Assembly: GCF_902859625.1 (NCBI RefSeq)
Contig: NZ_CADIJX010000003.1
Span: 1-64,000, forward strand
DNA length: 64,000 bases
Source of the DNA: Achromobacter pestifer
GTDB taxonomy: Bacteria; Pseudomonadota; Gammaproteobacteria; Burkholderiales; Burkholderiaceae_B
Direction: 5' to 3'
Of the stretch, positions 51,980 to 60,652 are shown piece after piece. Position 1 is the stretch's first letter. Every line of letters starts with the position of its first letter. A model generated the notes under the pieces. The model was not told where the DNA came from and made no database searches. It saw nothing but the letters and a program-made list of their open reading frames with translations. Position numbers and translations under genes: made by a program.

Positions 51980-52768
51980 TTAGAGGTAGCTGTAGCGGCT
52001 CCAGCCGCCGTCTGCCACCAGGGTGTGTCCGGTGATGTAGGCGGCCTGGCGTGACGCCAGGAAAACCGCCAGGTCGGCCATTTCGGCCGGCTGCGCCATG
52101 CGGCGCAGCGGAGTGCGTTGTTTCAAGCGTTCGGGGTCCAGCCGGCCGCGTGCGGCCAGGTCGCGCACCAGATCGGTTTCGACATAGCCGGGCGCCAGCG
52201 CGTTGACGCGCACGCCCATCGGGCCCCACTCCACGGCCAGCGTTTCGGTCAGCAGCACCACCGCGCCTTTGGTCGCGCAGTAGGCGGCGCGATCGGGCGC
52301 GGCCACCACGCCGTACATGGAGGCCAGGTTGATGATGCTGCCCGTGCCTGCCGGCACCATGCGGCGGCCGGCGGCCTGCGCGCACAGGAAGACGCCGGTC
52401 AGATTGATGTCCACCGCGCGGCGCCATTCGTCGACGGTGACTTCCAGCGTGGGCTTGTTGGCCGAGATGCCGGCGTTGTTGACCAGCACGTCGATGCGGC
52501 CCCAGGTTTGTTCGACCTGGGCGAACGCGCGTTCGACGGCTTCGGCATCGGTGACGGAGGCTTGCACCGCGATGGCCTCGCCGCCTGCGGCTTGCAGGCC
52601 TGCCACGGCCGCGTCCAATGCGGTGGCGTCCATGTCCAGCAGGGCGACGCGCGCGCCTTGGCGTACAAAGGCCTGCGCGCTGGAATAGCCGATGCCTTTG
52701 GCGCCGCCAGTGATGACGACGGTCTGGCCGCGCAGTTCAGCGTGAATGACTTCGGAAACGTTGTCCAA
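51980..52768 (-). CDS. SDR-family oxidoreductase of the dehydrogenase operon
   Basis: The 262-aa classic SDR has the cofactor motif TGGAKGIG (20-27), NNAGIS near 95-100, catalytic Ser and YCATK (about 168-172). It would oxidise a hydroxy-acid or diol, possibly giving the oxo substrate of the E1 complex. The start is TTG at 52768, the only start near the fold beginning; no strong ribosome site is visible, so it may be weakly translated or coupled. It lies between livF and the fused E1 gene. Confidence 0.82.
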   Translation of the reverse strand: MDNVSEVIHAELRGQTVVITGGAKGIGYSSAQAFVRQGARVALLDMDATALDAAVAGLQAAGGEAIAVQASVTDAEAVERAFAQVEQTWGRIDVLVNNAGISANKPTLEVTVDEWRRAVDINLTGVFLCAQAAGRRMVPAGTGSIINLASMYGVVAAPDRAAYCATKGAVVLLTETLAVEWGPMGVRVNALAPGYVETDLVRDLAARGRLDPERLKQRTPLRRMAQPAEMADLAVFLASRQAAYITGHTLVADGGWSRYSYL

Positions 52769-52805
52769 GAGAGGTGCCTATTGAGTAGTTGCGTGACGGC
52801 GGCGG

Positions 52806-53525
52806 TCAGACCGCCAGCCATTCCTGGACGACGTCCTGGCGCTCATGCAGCTGCGCGGGCGGTCCTTCAAACACGATGCGGCCATGACCCATGACGCTGA
52901 CGCGGGTTGACACCTTCAATGCGATGGTCAGCTTCTGCTCCACCAGCACCACGGATACGCCGCGCTTGTGGATATCGCGAATGACGTCGGCGATCACTTC
53001 CACGATCTTCGGGGCCAGTCCTTCCGTGGGTTCGTCGATCAACATGACCTTGGGGTTGCCCAGCAACGAACGGCACATGGTCAGCATCTGCTGTTCGCCG
53101 CCCGACAGATTGCCGGCGCGCGTGTTGCTGCGTTCCTTCAGCCGGGGGAAGTAGTCGAACATCTGCGCCACGGTCCAGAAGGGCGCGTCGTCGCGTTTGG
53201 GCTGTTCGCCCATGCGCAGGTTTTCGTCCACCGTCAGGTTCGCGAAGACTTCGCGTTCTTCCGGCACGAAGCCCACGCCGGCACGTGCGATCTCGAAGGG
53301 GCGTTTGTTGGTGATGTCGCTGCCTTCAATGGCGATGCTGCCGCCGGTCACATCCACCAGGCCCATGATGCTCTTCATGGTGGTGGAGCGGCCCGCGCCG
53401 TTGCGGCCCAGCAGGCTGACGACTTCGCCGTGGCCGATGGTCAGGTCAATGCCGTGCAGGATGTGGCTCTTGCCGTAGTGCGCGTGCACGCCTTGCAGGC
53501 TGAGCAGGGGGGATTGCGCCGTCAT
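52806..53525 (-). CDS. livF: Branched-chain-type ABC transporter ATPase, LivF family
   Basis: The 239-aa ATPase has a Walker A loop reading GRNGAGRSTT (40-49) with Arg46 in place of the usual Lys, plus the signature LSGGEQQ and Walker B VMLIDEP. It overlaps livG by 4 bp (ATGA). With LivG, H, M and the binding protein it would import an organic acid or amino-acid-like substrate. The Lys-to-Arg change may be tolerated in this subgroup. Confidence 0.9.
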   Translation of the reverse strand: MTAQSPLLSLQGVHAHYGKSHILHGIDLTIGHGEVVSLLGRNGAGRSTTMKSIMGLVDVTGGSIAIEGSDITNKRPFEIARAGVGFVPEEREVFANLTVDENLRMGEQPKRDDAPFWTVAQMFDYFPRLKERSNTRAGNLSGGEQQMLTMCRSLLGNPKVMLIDEPTEGLAPKIVEVIADVIRDIHKRGVSVVLVEQKLTIALKVSTRVSVMGHGRIVFEGPPAQLHERQDVVQEWLAV

Positions 53526-54274
53526 ACCGTTTCCTCTCCCAGATAGGCTTCCCGCACGCGGGCATCGCCGCGGATGTCCGCTGGCGTGCCGGTGGCCAGG
53601 ATTTCGCCATAGACCAACACGCTGATGCGATCCGCCAGCGAGAACACCACCTGCATGTCGTGTTCCACGATCAGCAGGGTGCAGTCGCGCGTGACGTCCT
53701 TGATCAGTTCTACCGTGTAGTCGACTTCATGCTGGGACATGCCGGCCATCGGTTCGTCCAGCAAGATGACTTTCGGCCGCGAGGCCAGCGTCATGCCGAT
53801 TTCCAGCGAACGTTGCTCGGAATAATTCAGGTCGCCCGCGGCCGTGTCCTGCTTGGCCGTCAGCCGCACTTTTTCCAGCAGGCGGTCCACGTCTTCGTTG
53901 ACGGCGCGATTGCGCGCGATGGGGCGCCAGAAGTTGTAGACCAGACCGTGCATGCGCAGAACCGCCAGCCGCAGGTTTTCTCGCACCGACAGGCGCGGAA
54001 AGACGTTGGTGATCTGGAACGAACGCGCCAGCCCCAGTCGGTTGATGGCTTCAGGGGCCAGGCCGCCAATGGCGCGTGAACGGAGGCTGATGTCGCCTGA
54101 AGTCGGCGCGAACGAGCCCGACATCAGGTGGAACAGCGTGGACTTGCCCGCGCCGTTGGGGCCGATGACCGCATGCCGCTCGCCGGCTTCGATCGCCAGG
54201 TTCACGCCGCGGATGATCTGCGCGTCGCCAAAGGACTTGCGCACATCGGTCAGGGTCAGGATCTCGTGGCTCAT
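53522..54274 (-). CDS. livG: Branched-chain-type ABC transporter ATPase, LivG family
   Basis: The 250-aa ATPase has a normal Walker A GPNGAGKST with Lys44, a signature region reading LNYSEQRSLEIG, as in LivG proteins, and Walker B VILLDEP. Its start overlaps the livM stop and its end overlaps the livF start, each by 4 bp. It energises transport with LivF. Confidence 0.92.
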   Translation of the reverse strand: MSHEILTLTDVRKSFGDAQIIRGVNLAIEAGERHAVIGPNGAGKSTLFHLMSGSFAPTSGDISLRSRAIGGLAPEAINRLGLARSFQITNVFPRLSVRENLRLAVLRMHGLVYNFWRPIARNRAVNEDVDRLLEKVRLTAKQDTAAGDLNYSEQRSLEIGMTLASRPKVILLDEPMAGMSQHEVDYTVELIKDVTRDCTLLIVEHDMQVVFSLADRISVLVYGEILATGTPADIRGDARVREAYLGEETV

Positions 54275-55551
54275 TTTGCGGGCTCCAGCACAGGGGCGGC
54301 GTCATCGTCGTTGCGCCACAGGGCCAGGGCCCAGCGGCAGGCGGCCAGACCCACCACGAACAGCGCCAGCGGGATCAGCCACGTGGACAGCGCCAGCGGC
54401 GCCCAGTCCTGGCCGAAGAGGGGAATGGCGGGCCAGCCGGCCTCCGGGTTCATCGCCAGCAGCGCGCGGTAGTCACGGGCGAACATGCGTTGCAGCAGTT
54501 CCACCGTGAAGACGGTGGCTGCGGTCAGCAGCAGGCCGCCGGCCACCGATACAACGGCGCGCGGCAGCCAGTTGGCCAGGCCGCGTTCACGCAGCGATTT
54601 GGCGGCGCGCTGCACCAGGCCAACCAGGCCGTCCGGCACGAACAGCATCACCAGCACGAACAGAATGCCCTGGTAGAGCAACCATGACCGCGTGATGTCG
54701 GCGAGCGTCTGCGACAGAAAGGTCAGCACGGATGCGCCCAGCACGGGGCCCAGGAAGGCGTTGACCCCGCCGATATAGGCGAACAGCACGGCGTCGGTGG
54801 ACAGCTTGACCTCGAACAGCACGTAGTTGCCGGCTTCGATGTTCAAGGCTTGCAGGCCGCCCGCGATACCCGCGAACATGGCCGACAACGCAAACACCAT
54901 CGTCTTCAGCGCGTGCGGGCGGTAGCCCAGATAGCGCAGGCGGTTGGCGTTTTCGCGCAGGCCCAGCGTCAAGCGGCCCAGCGGCGTACGGGTCAGTCCG
55001 TACAAGGCGGCCAGCGAAATCAGCACCCAGGCCAGCACCAGGAAATACACCTCGATGTCGGAGCCGAAGGTGAAGCCCCAGGCCGGCATGCGCATGGCGG
55101 ACACGCCGGCTTCGCCGCCGAAGACGCCTTTCAGGTGTGGCGCCAGTGCGTGCAGCAATTCCGCCAGCGCCAGCGTGATCATCGAAAAGTACACGCCCGA
55201 ACGCATCGTGGCGAACCAACCGGCGATCAGGCCGAAGAGCAATCCGGCCACGCCGCCCGCCAGCGGCATCAGAGGCGTGGGCAGGAGGCCCGCGCCGCCT
55301 AGCGCGTTCATGGCGTGAATGGTGGCGAAGGTGCCCACGCCGAAGTACGCGGCATGGCCGAAGGACAGCATGCCGCCCTGGCCCGCCAGCAGGTTGAAGG
55401 CGCAGGCAAACAGCGCGGCAATCAACATCTGGACGGCGGCCACGAGCTGCCCAGGCGGCAACAACCAGGGCAGCGCGCACAAGATGCCCACGCAAAGGAT
55501 CAACAACAAAGCGCCAGAGGCGATACGGGTAGGCGTCAGGCCTTGCGTCAT
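54271..55551 (-). CDS. livM: Branched-chain-type ABC permease, LivM family
   Basis: The 426-aa inner-membrane permease has about ten hydrophobic helices and the LivM motifs GQGGMLSFGHAAYFGVG and RENANRLRYLGY. A C-terminal extension with two more hydrophobic stretches makes it longer than many LivM proteins of about 330-360 aa. The ATG at 55551 overlaps the livH stop by 4 bp. Confidence 0.9.
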   Translation of the reverse strand: MTQGLTPTRIASGALLLILCVGILCALPWLLPPGQLVAAVQMLIAALFACAFNLLAGQGGMLSFGHAAYFGVGTFATIHAMNALGGAGLLPTPLMPLAGGVAGLLFGLIAGWFATMRSGVYFSMITLALAELLHALAPHLKGVFGGEAGVSAMRMPAWGFTFGSDIEVYFLVLAWVLISLAALYGLTRTPLGRLTLGLRENANRLRYLGYRPHALKTMVFALSAMFAGIAGGLQALNIEAGNYVLFEVKLSTDAVLFAYIGGVNAFLGPVLGASVLTFLSQTLADITRSWLLYQGILFVLVMLFVPDGLVGLVQRAAKSLRERGLANWLPRAVVSVAGGLLLTAATVFTVELLQRMFARDYRALLAMNPEAGWPAIPLFGQDWAPLALSTWLIPLALFVVGLAACRWALALWRNDDDAAPVLEPAK

Positions 55552-56489
55552 GCTTGCTCTCCCTTCAGGCCCGACGGCTTGACCAGCAGCACCACCAGCA
55601 TCAGCAGGAAGGGCAAGGTGGCGGCCAGGCTGGAAATCTTCACGGTCATCAGGCCGCCCACGCTTTCCGCCCATTCGCCCGCGCCGAACAGGCCGAACAA
55701 GGTGGCCAGGCTGGCGTCGATGCCCACGGAAAACGAACTGATCAGGCCGATCAGCAGCGACGCGATCATCGCGCCCGCCAGTGATCCCAGGCCGCCGACA
55801 ACGACCACCACGAAGACCAGCACGCCCAGTTCCAGCGCCATGTTGGGGTTGGTCGTATAGAAGGCGCCCGCCACGGCGCCTGCCAGGCCGGCCATGGCCG
55901 CGCCCACGCCGAACACGCTCATGAAGACCAGCGGCACGTTGTGGCCCAAGGCCTCGGCCATGCGCGGCCGGTAGATGGCGGAACGCACCACGATGCCGAC
56001 GCGGGTGCGCGACAGCAGCAGGTAGATCACGACGAACATCGCCAGCGATACGCCGCCCATCAAGAGGCGATAGAAGGGGTAGTCCGCGCCGAACACGCGG
56101 AAGGCCGCGAAGTTCAGGAATGGCGGCACGCGATAGTCCACGGGGAAGTCACCGTAGAAAAGCTTGATCAGCTCGGCCACGATGAACGCCAGGCCAAACG
56201 TCACCAGCAATTCTTGCGCGTGGCCGAACTTGTGGACGCGGCGCAGGAAGAAGCGTTCGACGCCCATGCCCAGCACGCCCGCAATGACCGTGGCCAGCAC
56301 CAGCGCCACCCAGAAGCCCGTCACGGGCGTCAGCGTATAGGCGGCATACGCGCCAATCATGTAGAACGAGGCGTGCGCAAAGTTCAGCACGCCCATCATT
56401 CCGAAAATCAAAGTCAGGCCTGCCGACACCATGAATAGCAGCAGGCCGTAAATCACGCCGTTCAACAGCGAGACGGTAAAGTATTCCAT
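55548..56489 (-). CDS. livH: Branched-chain-type ABC permease, LivH family
   Basis: The 313-aa permease has eight or so helices and the LivH-type start LLNGVIYGLLLFMVSAGLTL and motif GMMGVLNFAHASFYMIGAY. It pairs with LivM. The binding-protein gene upstream is separated by 283 bp containing repeats, so livH may have its own promoter or be read through. The ATG at 56489 follows the extended open frame. Confidence 0.9.
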   Translation of the reverse strand: MEYFTVSLLNGVIYGLLLFMVSAGLTLIFGMMGVLNFAHASFYMIGAYAAYTLTPVTGFWVALVLATVIAGVLGMGVERFFLRRVHKFGHAQELLVTFGLAFIVAELIKLFYGDFPVDYRVPPFLNFAAFRVFGADYPFYRLLMGGVSLAMFVVIYLLLSRTRVGIVVRSAIYRPRMAEALGHNVPLVFMSVFGVGAAMAGLAGAVAGAFYTTNPNMALELGVLVFVVVVVGGLGSLAGAMIASLLIGLISSFSVGIDASLATLFGLFGAGEWAESVGGLMTVKISSLAATLPFLLMLVVLLVKPSGLKGEQA

Positions 56490-56641
56490 GTCCGCTCCAA
56501 AATCCTTTCGCGTGGGCGCCCAAGGCGCACGCGATCCATCACGCACCGTGTTTTTTCCGGCCCGCGCCGGTGTGCGTTGTTATTGCGGGGGATTGATGAC
56601 TTGCGCGCGCAGGGCGCCGAAGTTCGAGGACCGCCCACCCT

Positions 56642-56764
56642 ACGCAGGGTGAGTGAAACCGCCCCTCCCACGTAGGATGGGTGAAACCGCCCTTCCCACG
56701 TAGGATGGGTGAAGCGCAAGCAGCACGCGCCAAGAACCCCGGCATCGCCACGCGCAACCCATCA
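56642..56764. repeat. REP-like unit with tandemly repeated left half
   Basis: A full unit runs from GTAGGATGGGTGAAGCGC (56700) to GCGCAACCCATC (about 56763). Its left half is preceded by two near-copies with a 28-bp period (56671-56698 and a degenerate one at 56642-56670), sharing GGTGA(G/A)... and GAAACCGCCC(C/T)TCCCA. It lies between livH and the binding-protein gene, close to the latter's stop. Confidence 0.85.
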
Positions 56765-56772
56765 TCCCGCCC

Positions 56773-58008
56773 TCAACCCGGCCGCTGCATCTTGCAAGTC
56801 GCCTGCACCGGTGCCGACACCTCCGCGGCCGTCAGCACCTTGACCGGCTCAAAGCCCATGTCGGTGCCGTCAGCCTTGTACTTGGCGCTCTTGCTGACCT
56901 TGGACACGACCATCGGCAACTGCACCTGATGGTCTTCGGCGCGCATCGTGTAGGTGCCGAGCGACGAGGTGTAGGTGACTGTCTCCAGCGCCTTGGCCAA
57001 TGCGGGCACGGACAGCTTGCCGTCTTGCGGCGGCACCTGCTTTAACGCTTCGCCCAGGAACCGCACGCCGATGACGGTCTGCGGTTCCGTGTAGCTGGGG
57101 TAGTGGCCGGTCTTGGCCTTGTAGTCTTCGGCGAACTTGGCGCCTTCCTCACCCGCGGCTTCGATGTTGTACGGGTGGGCGATGTAGTGGCCCAGTGCCA
57201 CGTCGCCGGCGTTGGCCAGGTTGCCCACCTGGTCCAGGAACACGGTGGCGAAGCGCACCTTCAGGCCGGCGGCCTGCGTGGCCTTCATCAGCAGCAGCAG
57301 GTCGTTGGACCAGTTGCCGGTGATGACGGTGTCGGGCGTGGCCGAGCGGATGCGCGCGACGTAAGGCGCGAAGTCCTGGATCTTGTTGACTTCGTGCAGC
57401 GTCTTGCCCACCACTTCATAGCCGTACGGCTTGGCGAAGCGCTCGGTGGCGCCTTCCATGTCCTGGCCCCAGGAGTAGTTCTGGTTGATGGCGTACACGC
57501 GCTTGCCCAGCGTGCCGTCGGCCGACATCACCGAGGCCAGCGACTTCACGCGCAGGTCGGCGTTGGTGGTGAAGCGGAAGTGGTAGAAGTGGCACTTCTG
57601 GCCCGTCAGTTCCAGGGCTTCGCCGCCCACGTTCAGGAAGACGACTTCCTTGCCCGGGTTGCGCAGGTTGTGCTTGCGCACGTCTTCGGTCAATTGGCCC
57701 GAGATGGCGGAAGACGAACCCTGCACCAGGATCTGCACGCCTTCGGCCGCGGCGGCGCGGAAGCGGTCAGAGGCGCCCACGGGGCCGCCTTGGTTGTCGA
57801 ACTCGACCAGTTCCAGCGGCTGGCCATTCCAGCCGCCGGCCGCGTTGATGCGGTCCAGTTCGTATTTGACCGCGGCGCGGAACATCTGGCCGGTCGAGGC
57901 CTGGGGGCCGGACAGCGTTTCGATCAGACCGATCTTGACGGGTGCGGCGTGCGCCGATGCGGCAATGCCGGCCAGGCACAGCAGGCCGGTGGTGAAAGCC
58001 AATTTCAT
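56773..58008 (-). CDS. ABC transporter substrate-binding protein, Liv family
   Basis: The 411-aa periplasmic receptor has a signal peptide (MKLAFTTGLLCLAGIAASAHA) and the type I periplasmic fold starting VKIGLIETLSGPQASTG. Family-typical features are EYD-like FDNQGGPVGASDRF and the two-lobe length. It would bind the transported substrate, which may be a carboxylic or aromatic acid rather than leucine; these receptors are diverse. It precedes the permease genes, as expected. Confidence 0.9.
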   Translation of the reverse strand: MKLAFTTGLLCLAGIAASAHAAPVKIGLIETLSGPQASTGQMFRAAVKYELDRINAAGGWNGQPLELVEFDNQGGPVGASDRFRAAAAEGVQILVQGSSSAISGQLTEDVRKHNLRNPGKEVVFLNVGGEALELTGQKCHFYHFRFTTNADLRVKSLASVMSADGTLGKRVYAINQNYSWGQDMEGATERFAKPYGYEVVGKTLHEVNKIQDFAPYVARIRSATPDTVITGNWSNDLLLLMKATQAAGLKVRFATVFLDQVGNLANAGDVALGHYIAHPYNIEAAGEEGAKFAEDYKAKTGHYPSYTEPQTVIGVRFLGEALKQVPPQDGKLSVPALAKALETVTYTSSLGTYTMRAEDHQVQLPMVVSKVSKSAKYKADGTDMGFEPVKVLTAAEVSAPVQATCKMQRPG

Positions 58009-58048
58009 GCGTGTCTCCTCCGTGGAACGGGAGTGGTGAGTCCGTGAA

Positions 58049-58861
58049 TCAAGCAAGCGCGCTTTGTTGCGGCTCTTCTACGCCCAGAAAGCGGGCAATT
58101 TCGGTGAGTTGTCCTTCCAGCATGTACAGGCCCGGGTGCGCGCGGCAGCCTTGCGCGGCGGCGGCACGCAGCAAGGGGGTGTCCACGCGGCTCATCACGG
58201 CGTCGGCGACCACGGTGCCGGCGGCAAGCGCATGCAGGGAAAAGGGCAGGGGATCGGTGTCTTGCAGGCCCAGCGAGGTCGCATTGATGGCGATGTCGCA
58301 AGGCTCGGGTGTGTCGCTGGCCACCTGGATGGGCAGGTCCGGGTACTGACGCGCCAGGTGCTGGGCGAAAGCGTGGGCCTTGTCGGCCGAGCGGTTGTAC
58401 AGGCGCAGGCTGGCGGGGCCAGCGTCGGCGATGGCACAGGCGATGGCCTTGCCCGCGCCGCCCAGGCCGGCCAGATAGATGTGGCGGCCGGCTGGATCAT
58501 GGCCTTGGCTGCGCAGGCCGGCCACGAAGCCCAGGCCGTCGAAGTTGCCGCCGGTCAACACGCCGTCCTGCAAGCGCACGGCGTTGACCGCGCCGATCAG
58601 CTGGGCCGCCGGAGTCAGGGTGTCGCACAGGGCGGCGGCATGTTCCTTGTGGGGCACCGTCACCACGATGCCGCCCAGGTTGGCCAGGCCGCGCAGGCCG
58701 TTGAACAGCCCGGCCAGCGCGTCGGCGGGCACATGGAAGGGCACCATGACGGCGTCGACGGCGCGTTCACGCAACAGGGCGTTCAGCCGCTGCGGCGTTT
58801 TGACGTGCGCGATCGGGTCCGCCGCAATCGCGAATACGGTAGTGCTGCCGGTGATATCCAC
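58049..58861 (-). CDS. Atypical shikimate-dehydrogenase-family oxidoreductase
   Basis: The 270-aa protein follows the AroE fold: N-terminal substrate domain, catalytic Lys72 in TVPHKEH, Asp108 in GGNFDGLGF and a Rossmann domain (LAGLGGAGKA). However, the two serines that hold the shikimate carboxylate are lost (PIAHVKTP instead of PIxHSxSP), and the HN that usually follows reads LN. It probably acts on a different hydroxy-carboxylate. The GTG start at 58861 has AGGGG upstream. It leads the long operon and is the first target of the operators at 58952-58988. Confidence 0.83.
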   Translation of the reverse strand: MDITGSTTVFAIAADPIAHVKTPQRLNALLRERAVDAVMVPFHVPADALAGLFNGLRGLANLGGIVVTVPHKEHAAALCDTLTPAAQLIGAVNAVRLQDGVLTGGNFDGLGFVAGLRSQGHDPAGRHIYLAGLGGAGKAIACAIADAGPASLRLYNRSADKAHAFAQHLARQYPDLPIQVASDTPEPCDIAINATSLGLQDTDPLPFSLHALAAGTVVADAVMSRVDTPLLRAAAAQGCRAHPGLYMLEGQLTEIARFLGVEEPQQSALA

Positions 58862-58951
58862 CTGGTTGTCCCCTGCCTGTCATGCGGGCGTGCCGCCGTA
58901 TTTTTCTGATCTTCTTGCCTGAATGCGTGAGTTGATTTACGCTTTCGGCAT

Positions 58952-58988
58952 AAGTTGTCAGGCAACTTTATTAAGTTGTCCGATAAAT
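58952..58988. promoter_or_regulatory. Tandem FCD/GntR-type operators
   Basis: AAGTTGTCAGGCAACTT (58952-58968) and the related AAGTTGTCCGATAAAT (58973-58988) contain TTGTC-N-G(G/A)(C/T)AA cores 21 bp apart, two helical turns. They lie between the divergent operon starts at 58861 and 59100 and suit the GntR regulator encoded at 59875. Confidence 0.68.
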
Positions 58989-59099
58989 CATAGGGCAAGC
59001 GTTTTTCTCGTGTCAAGCGGCGCATTCAGGAGTTCAATCGAACTTGCCGCGGCGGCCGGAAGAGCAGGCGGGCCACCCATAGAGAACGTTGGAGACAGG

Positions 59100-59837
59100 A
59101 TGATTTCGTTTGAAGGACAAGTGGCCGCGATCACGGGCGCGGGCAATGGCATCGGATTGGCGACGGCGCGGCTGATGGCCGCCCACGGCGCCCGGCTGGT
59201 GCTGACCGACATCGACAACGCGCGGTTGGAAGCGATCGCCGCCGAGCTGGATCCCAGCGGCCAGCGGGTCTATACCCACGCGCTGGACGTGTCCGTGTCG
59301 CATGATTGCGAACGGGTTTTTGAGTCAGCAGCCAAGCATTTCGGCGGGCTGGATCACTTGGTCCACTGCGCCGGCATCTACCCGGAACAACTGGTCAAGG
59401 ACACCAGCGACGAGGCCTGGCGCACGCTGATGCGCGTGAATCTGGACGGCACCTTCTACACCTGCCGGGCGGCGCAGCGTCATCTGCGCCACAACGGCTC
59501 GATCGTGCTGCTGACGTCATTGGCCGCGCAGCGCGGCAGTTACGCGCATGCCGCCTATTCGGCATCCAAGGGCGCCGTGCAGAGCTTCACGCGCAGCCTG
59601 GCGTTGGAACTGGCGCCGCAGATCCGTGTGAACGCGGTGGCGCCGGGCATCATCGCCACCTCGATGACGCATGACCTGATCGGCCAGAAGGGCGCACAGT
59701 TGCTGGAAAGCACGCCGTTGCGGCGTTTTGGCACGGCCGAGGAGATTGCCGGGGCGATCGCGTTCCTGTGTTCGCCGCTCGCGGGCTTCGTCACGGGCGA
59801 AGTCATGCAGGTCAACGGCGGCATCTATATCGCTTAA
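59100..59837 (+). CDS. SDR-family oxidoreductase, divergent gene of the cluster
   Basis: The 245-aa SDR has TGAGNGIG (12-19), the CAGIYPEQL region, catalytic Ser in LLTSLA and YSASK (about 151-155), and ends GGIYIA. It would oxidise or reduce a hydroxy intermediate. The ATG at 59100 follows GGAGACAGG, so the long upstream frame from 58923 is rejected. It faces the big operon across the operator region and is followed 37 bp later by the regulator gene. Confidence 0.85.
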   Translation: MISFEGQVAAITGAGNGIGLATARLMAAHGARLVLTDIDNARLEAIAAELDPSGQRVYTHALDVSVSHDCERVFESAAKHFGGLDHLVHCAGIYPEQLVKDTSDEAWRTLMRVNLDGTFYTCRAAQRHLRHNGSIVLLTSLAAQRGSYAHAAYSASKGAVQSFTRSLALELAPQIRVNAVAPGIIATSMTHDLIGQKGAQLLESTPLRRFGTAEEIAGAIAFLCSPLAGFVTGEVMQVNGGIYIA

Positions 59838-59874
59838 AGTGCAGGACGCCGCCATCACGTCTCAACGATTTTCC

Positions 59875-60621
59875 ATGCAGCCCACACAAGAACAGGACCC
59901 GCCGCGCGCCGCGCCCAAGAGTTCGCTTTCCGCGGCCTTGGGCGATGCGCTGGCCGAGCAGATACGTCAAGGGGCGCTTGCGCCCGGTGACCGCCTGCCC
60001 ACCGAAAAGCAGCTGACCGAAACCTATTCCGTCAGTCGCGCGGTCGTGCGCGAAGCGCTGGCTCGCTTGAAGTCGGAAGGCCTGATCACGTCGCAGCAGG
60101 GTAGTGGCGTGTTCGTCGATCCCAATTTCCAGCGCAATGCGTTCCGCATCGCCGCGCCCACGCCGGGCGACAGCCAAGACCTGGAACACATCCTGGAATT
60201 GATGCTGTCCATCGAAGTCACCGCCGCGCGCTACGCGGCACAGCGCCGCACCGAGCAAGACCTGAAGAAGATCCGGCAGGCGCTGGTGGGAATGGAATAC
60301 GCGCTGATCAACGACAAGCTGGGCGACGAAGAGGACTACCAGTTCCATCAAGCGATCGTGCAGGCCACGCACAACCCGCACCTGATCGCGCTGAACGACT
60401 ACCTCGAGGCCAATGTGCGCCGGGTGATCCGCAGCGCGCGCCACAACACGGCCCGCATGTATGCCGAGCGCATGGCCGCCGTGCAAAGCGAGCACCAAGC
60501 CATTTTTGTCGCCATCGAAGGGTCCGACCCGGATGCCGCGGGCCGCGCCGCGGAACAACATTTGCGCAACGCCGCCGACCGCCTGCGCCTGTTCCAGGCC
60601 GAACGCGCCGCGCCGGTATAG
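59875..60621 (+). CDS. FadR-subfamily (FCD) GntR regulator
   Basis: The 248-aa regulator has a GntR winged helix (residues about 18-85, LPTEKQLTETYSVSRAVVREAL) and a C-terminal helical FCD effector domain with metal-site-like residues in EEDYQFHQAIVQATHNPHL. FCD regulators commonly repress sugar-acid or hydroxy-acid pathways. It sits behind the divergent SDR gene and is the likely repressor of the whole cluster through the tandem sites at 58952-58988. The start ATG at 59875 is chosen from an open frame reaching far upstream. Confidence 0.9.
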   Translation: MQPTQEQDPPRAAPKSSLSAALGDALAEQIRQGALAPGDRLPTEKQLTETYSVSRAVVREALARLKSEGLITSQQGSGVFVDPNFQRNAFRIAAPTPGDSQDLEHILELMLSIEVTAARYAAQRRTEQDLKKIRQALVGMEYALINDKLGDEEDYQFHQAIVQATHNPHLIALNDYLEANVRRVIRSARHNTARMYAERMAAVQSEHQAIFVAIEGSDPDAAGRAAEQHLRNAADRLRLFQAERAAPV

Positions 60622-60652
60622 CCGGCCCGCAGGCCGGCCCCGGCAGGGACGC

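Noticed and set aside
46574-52768. Naming the cluster an acetoin (aco) operon
   Set aside because: No acoX or AcoR, fused E1, and presence of VOC, AroE-like and Liv genes argue against a direct label.
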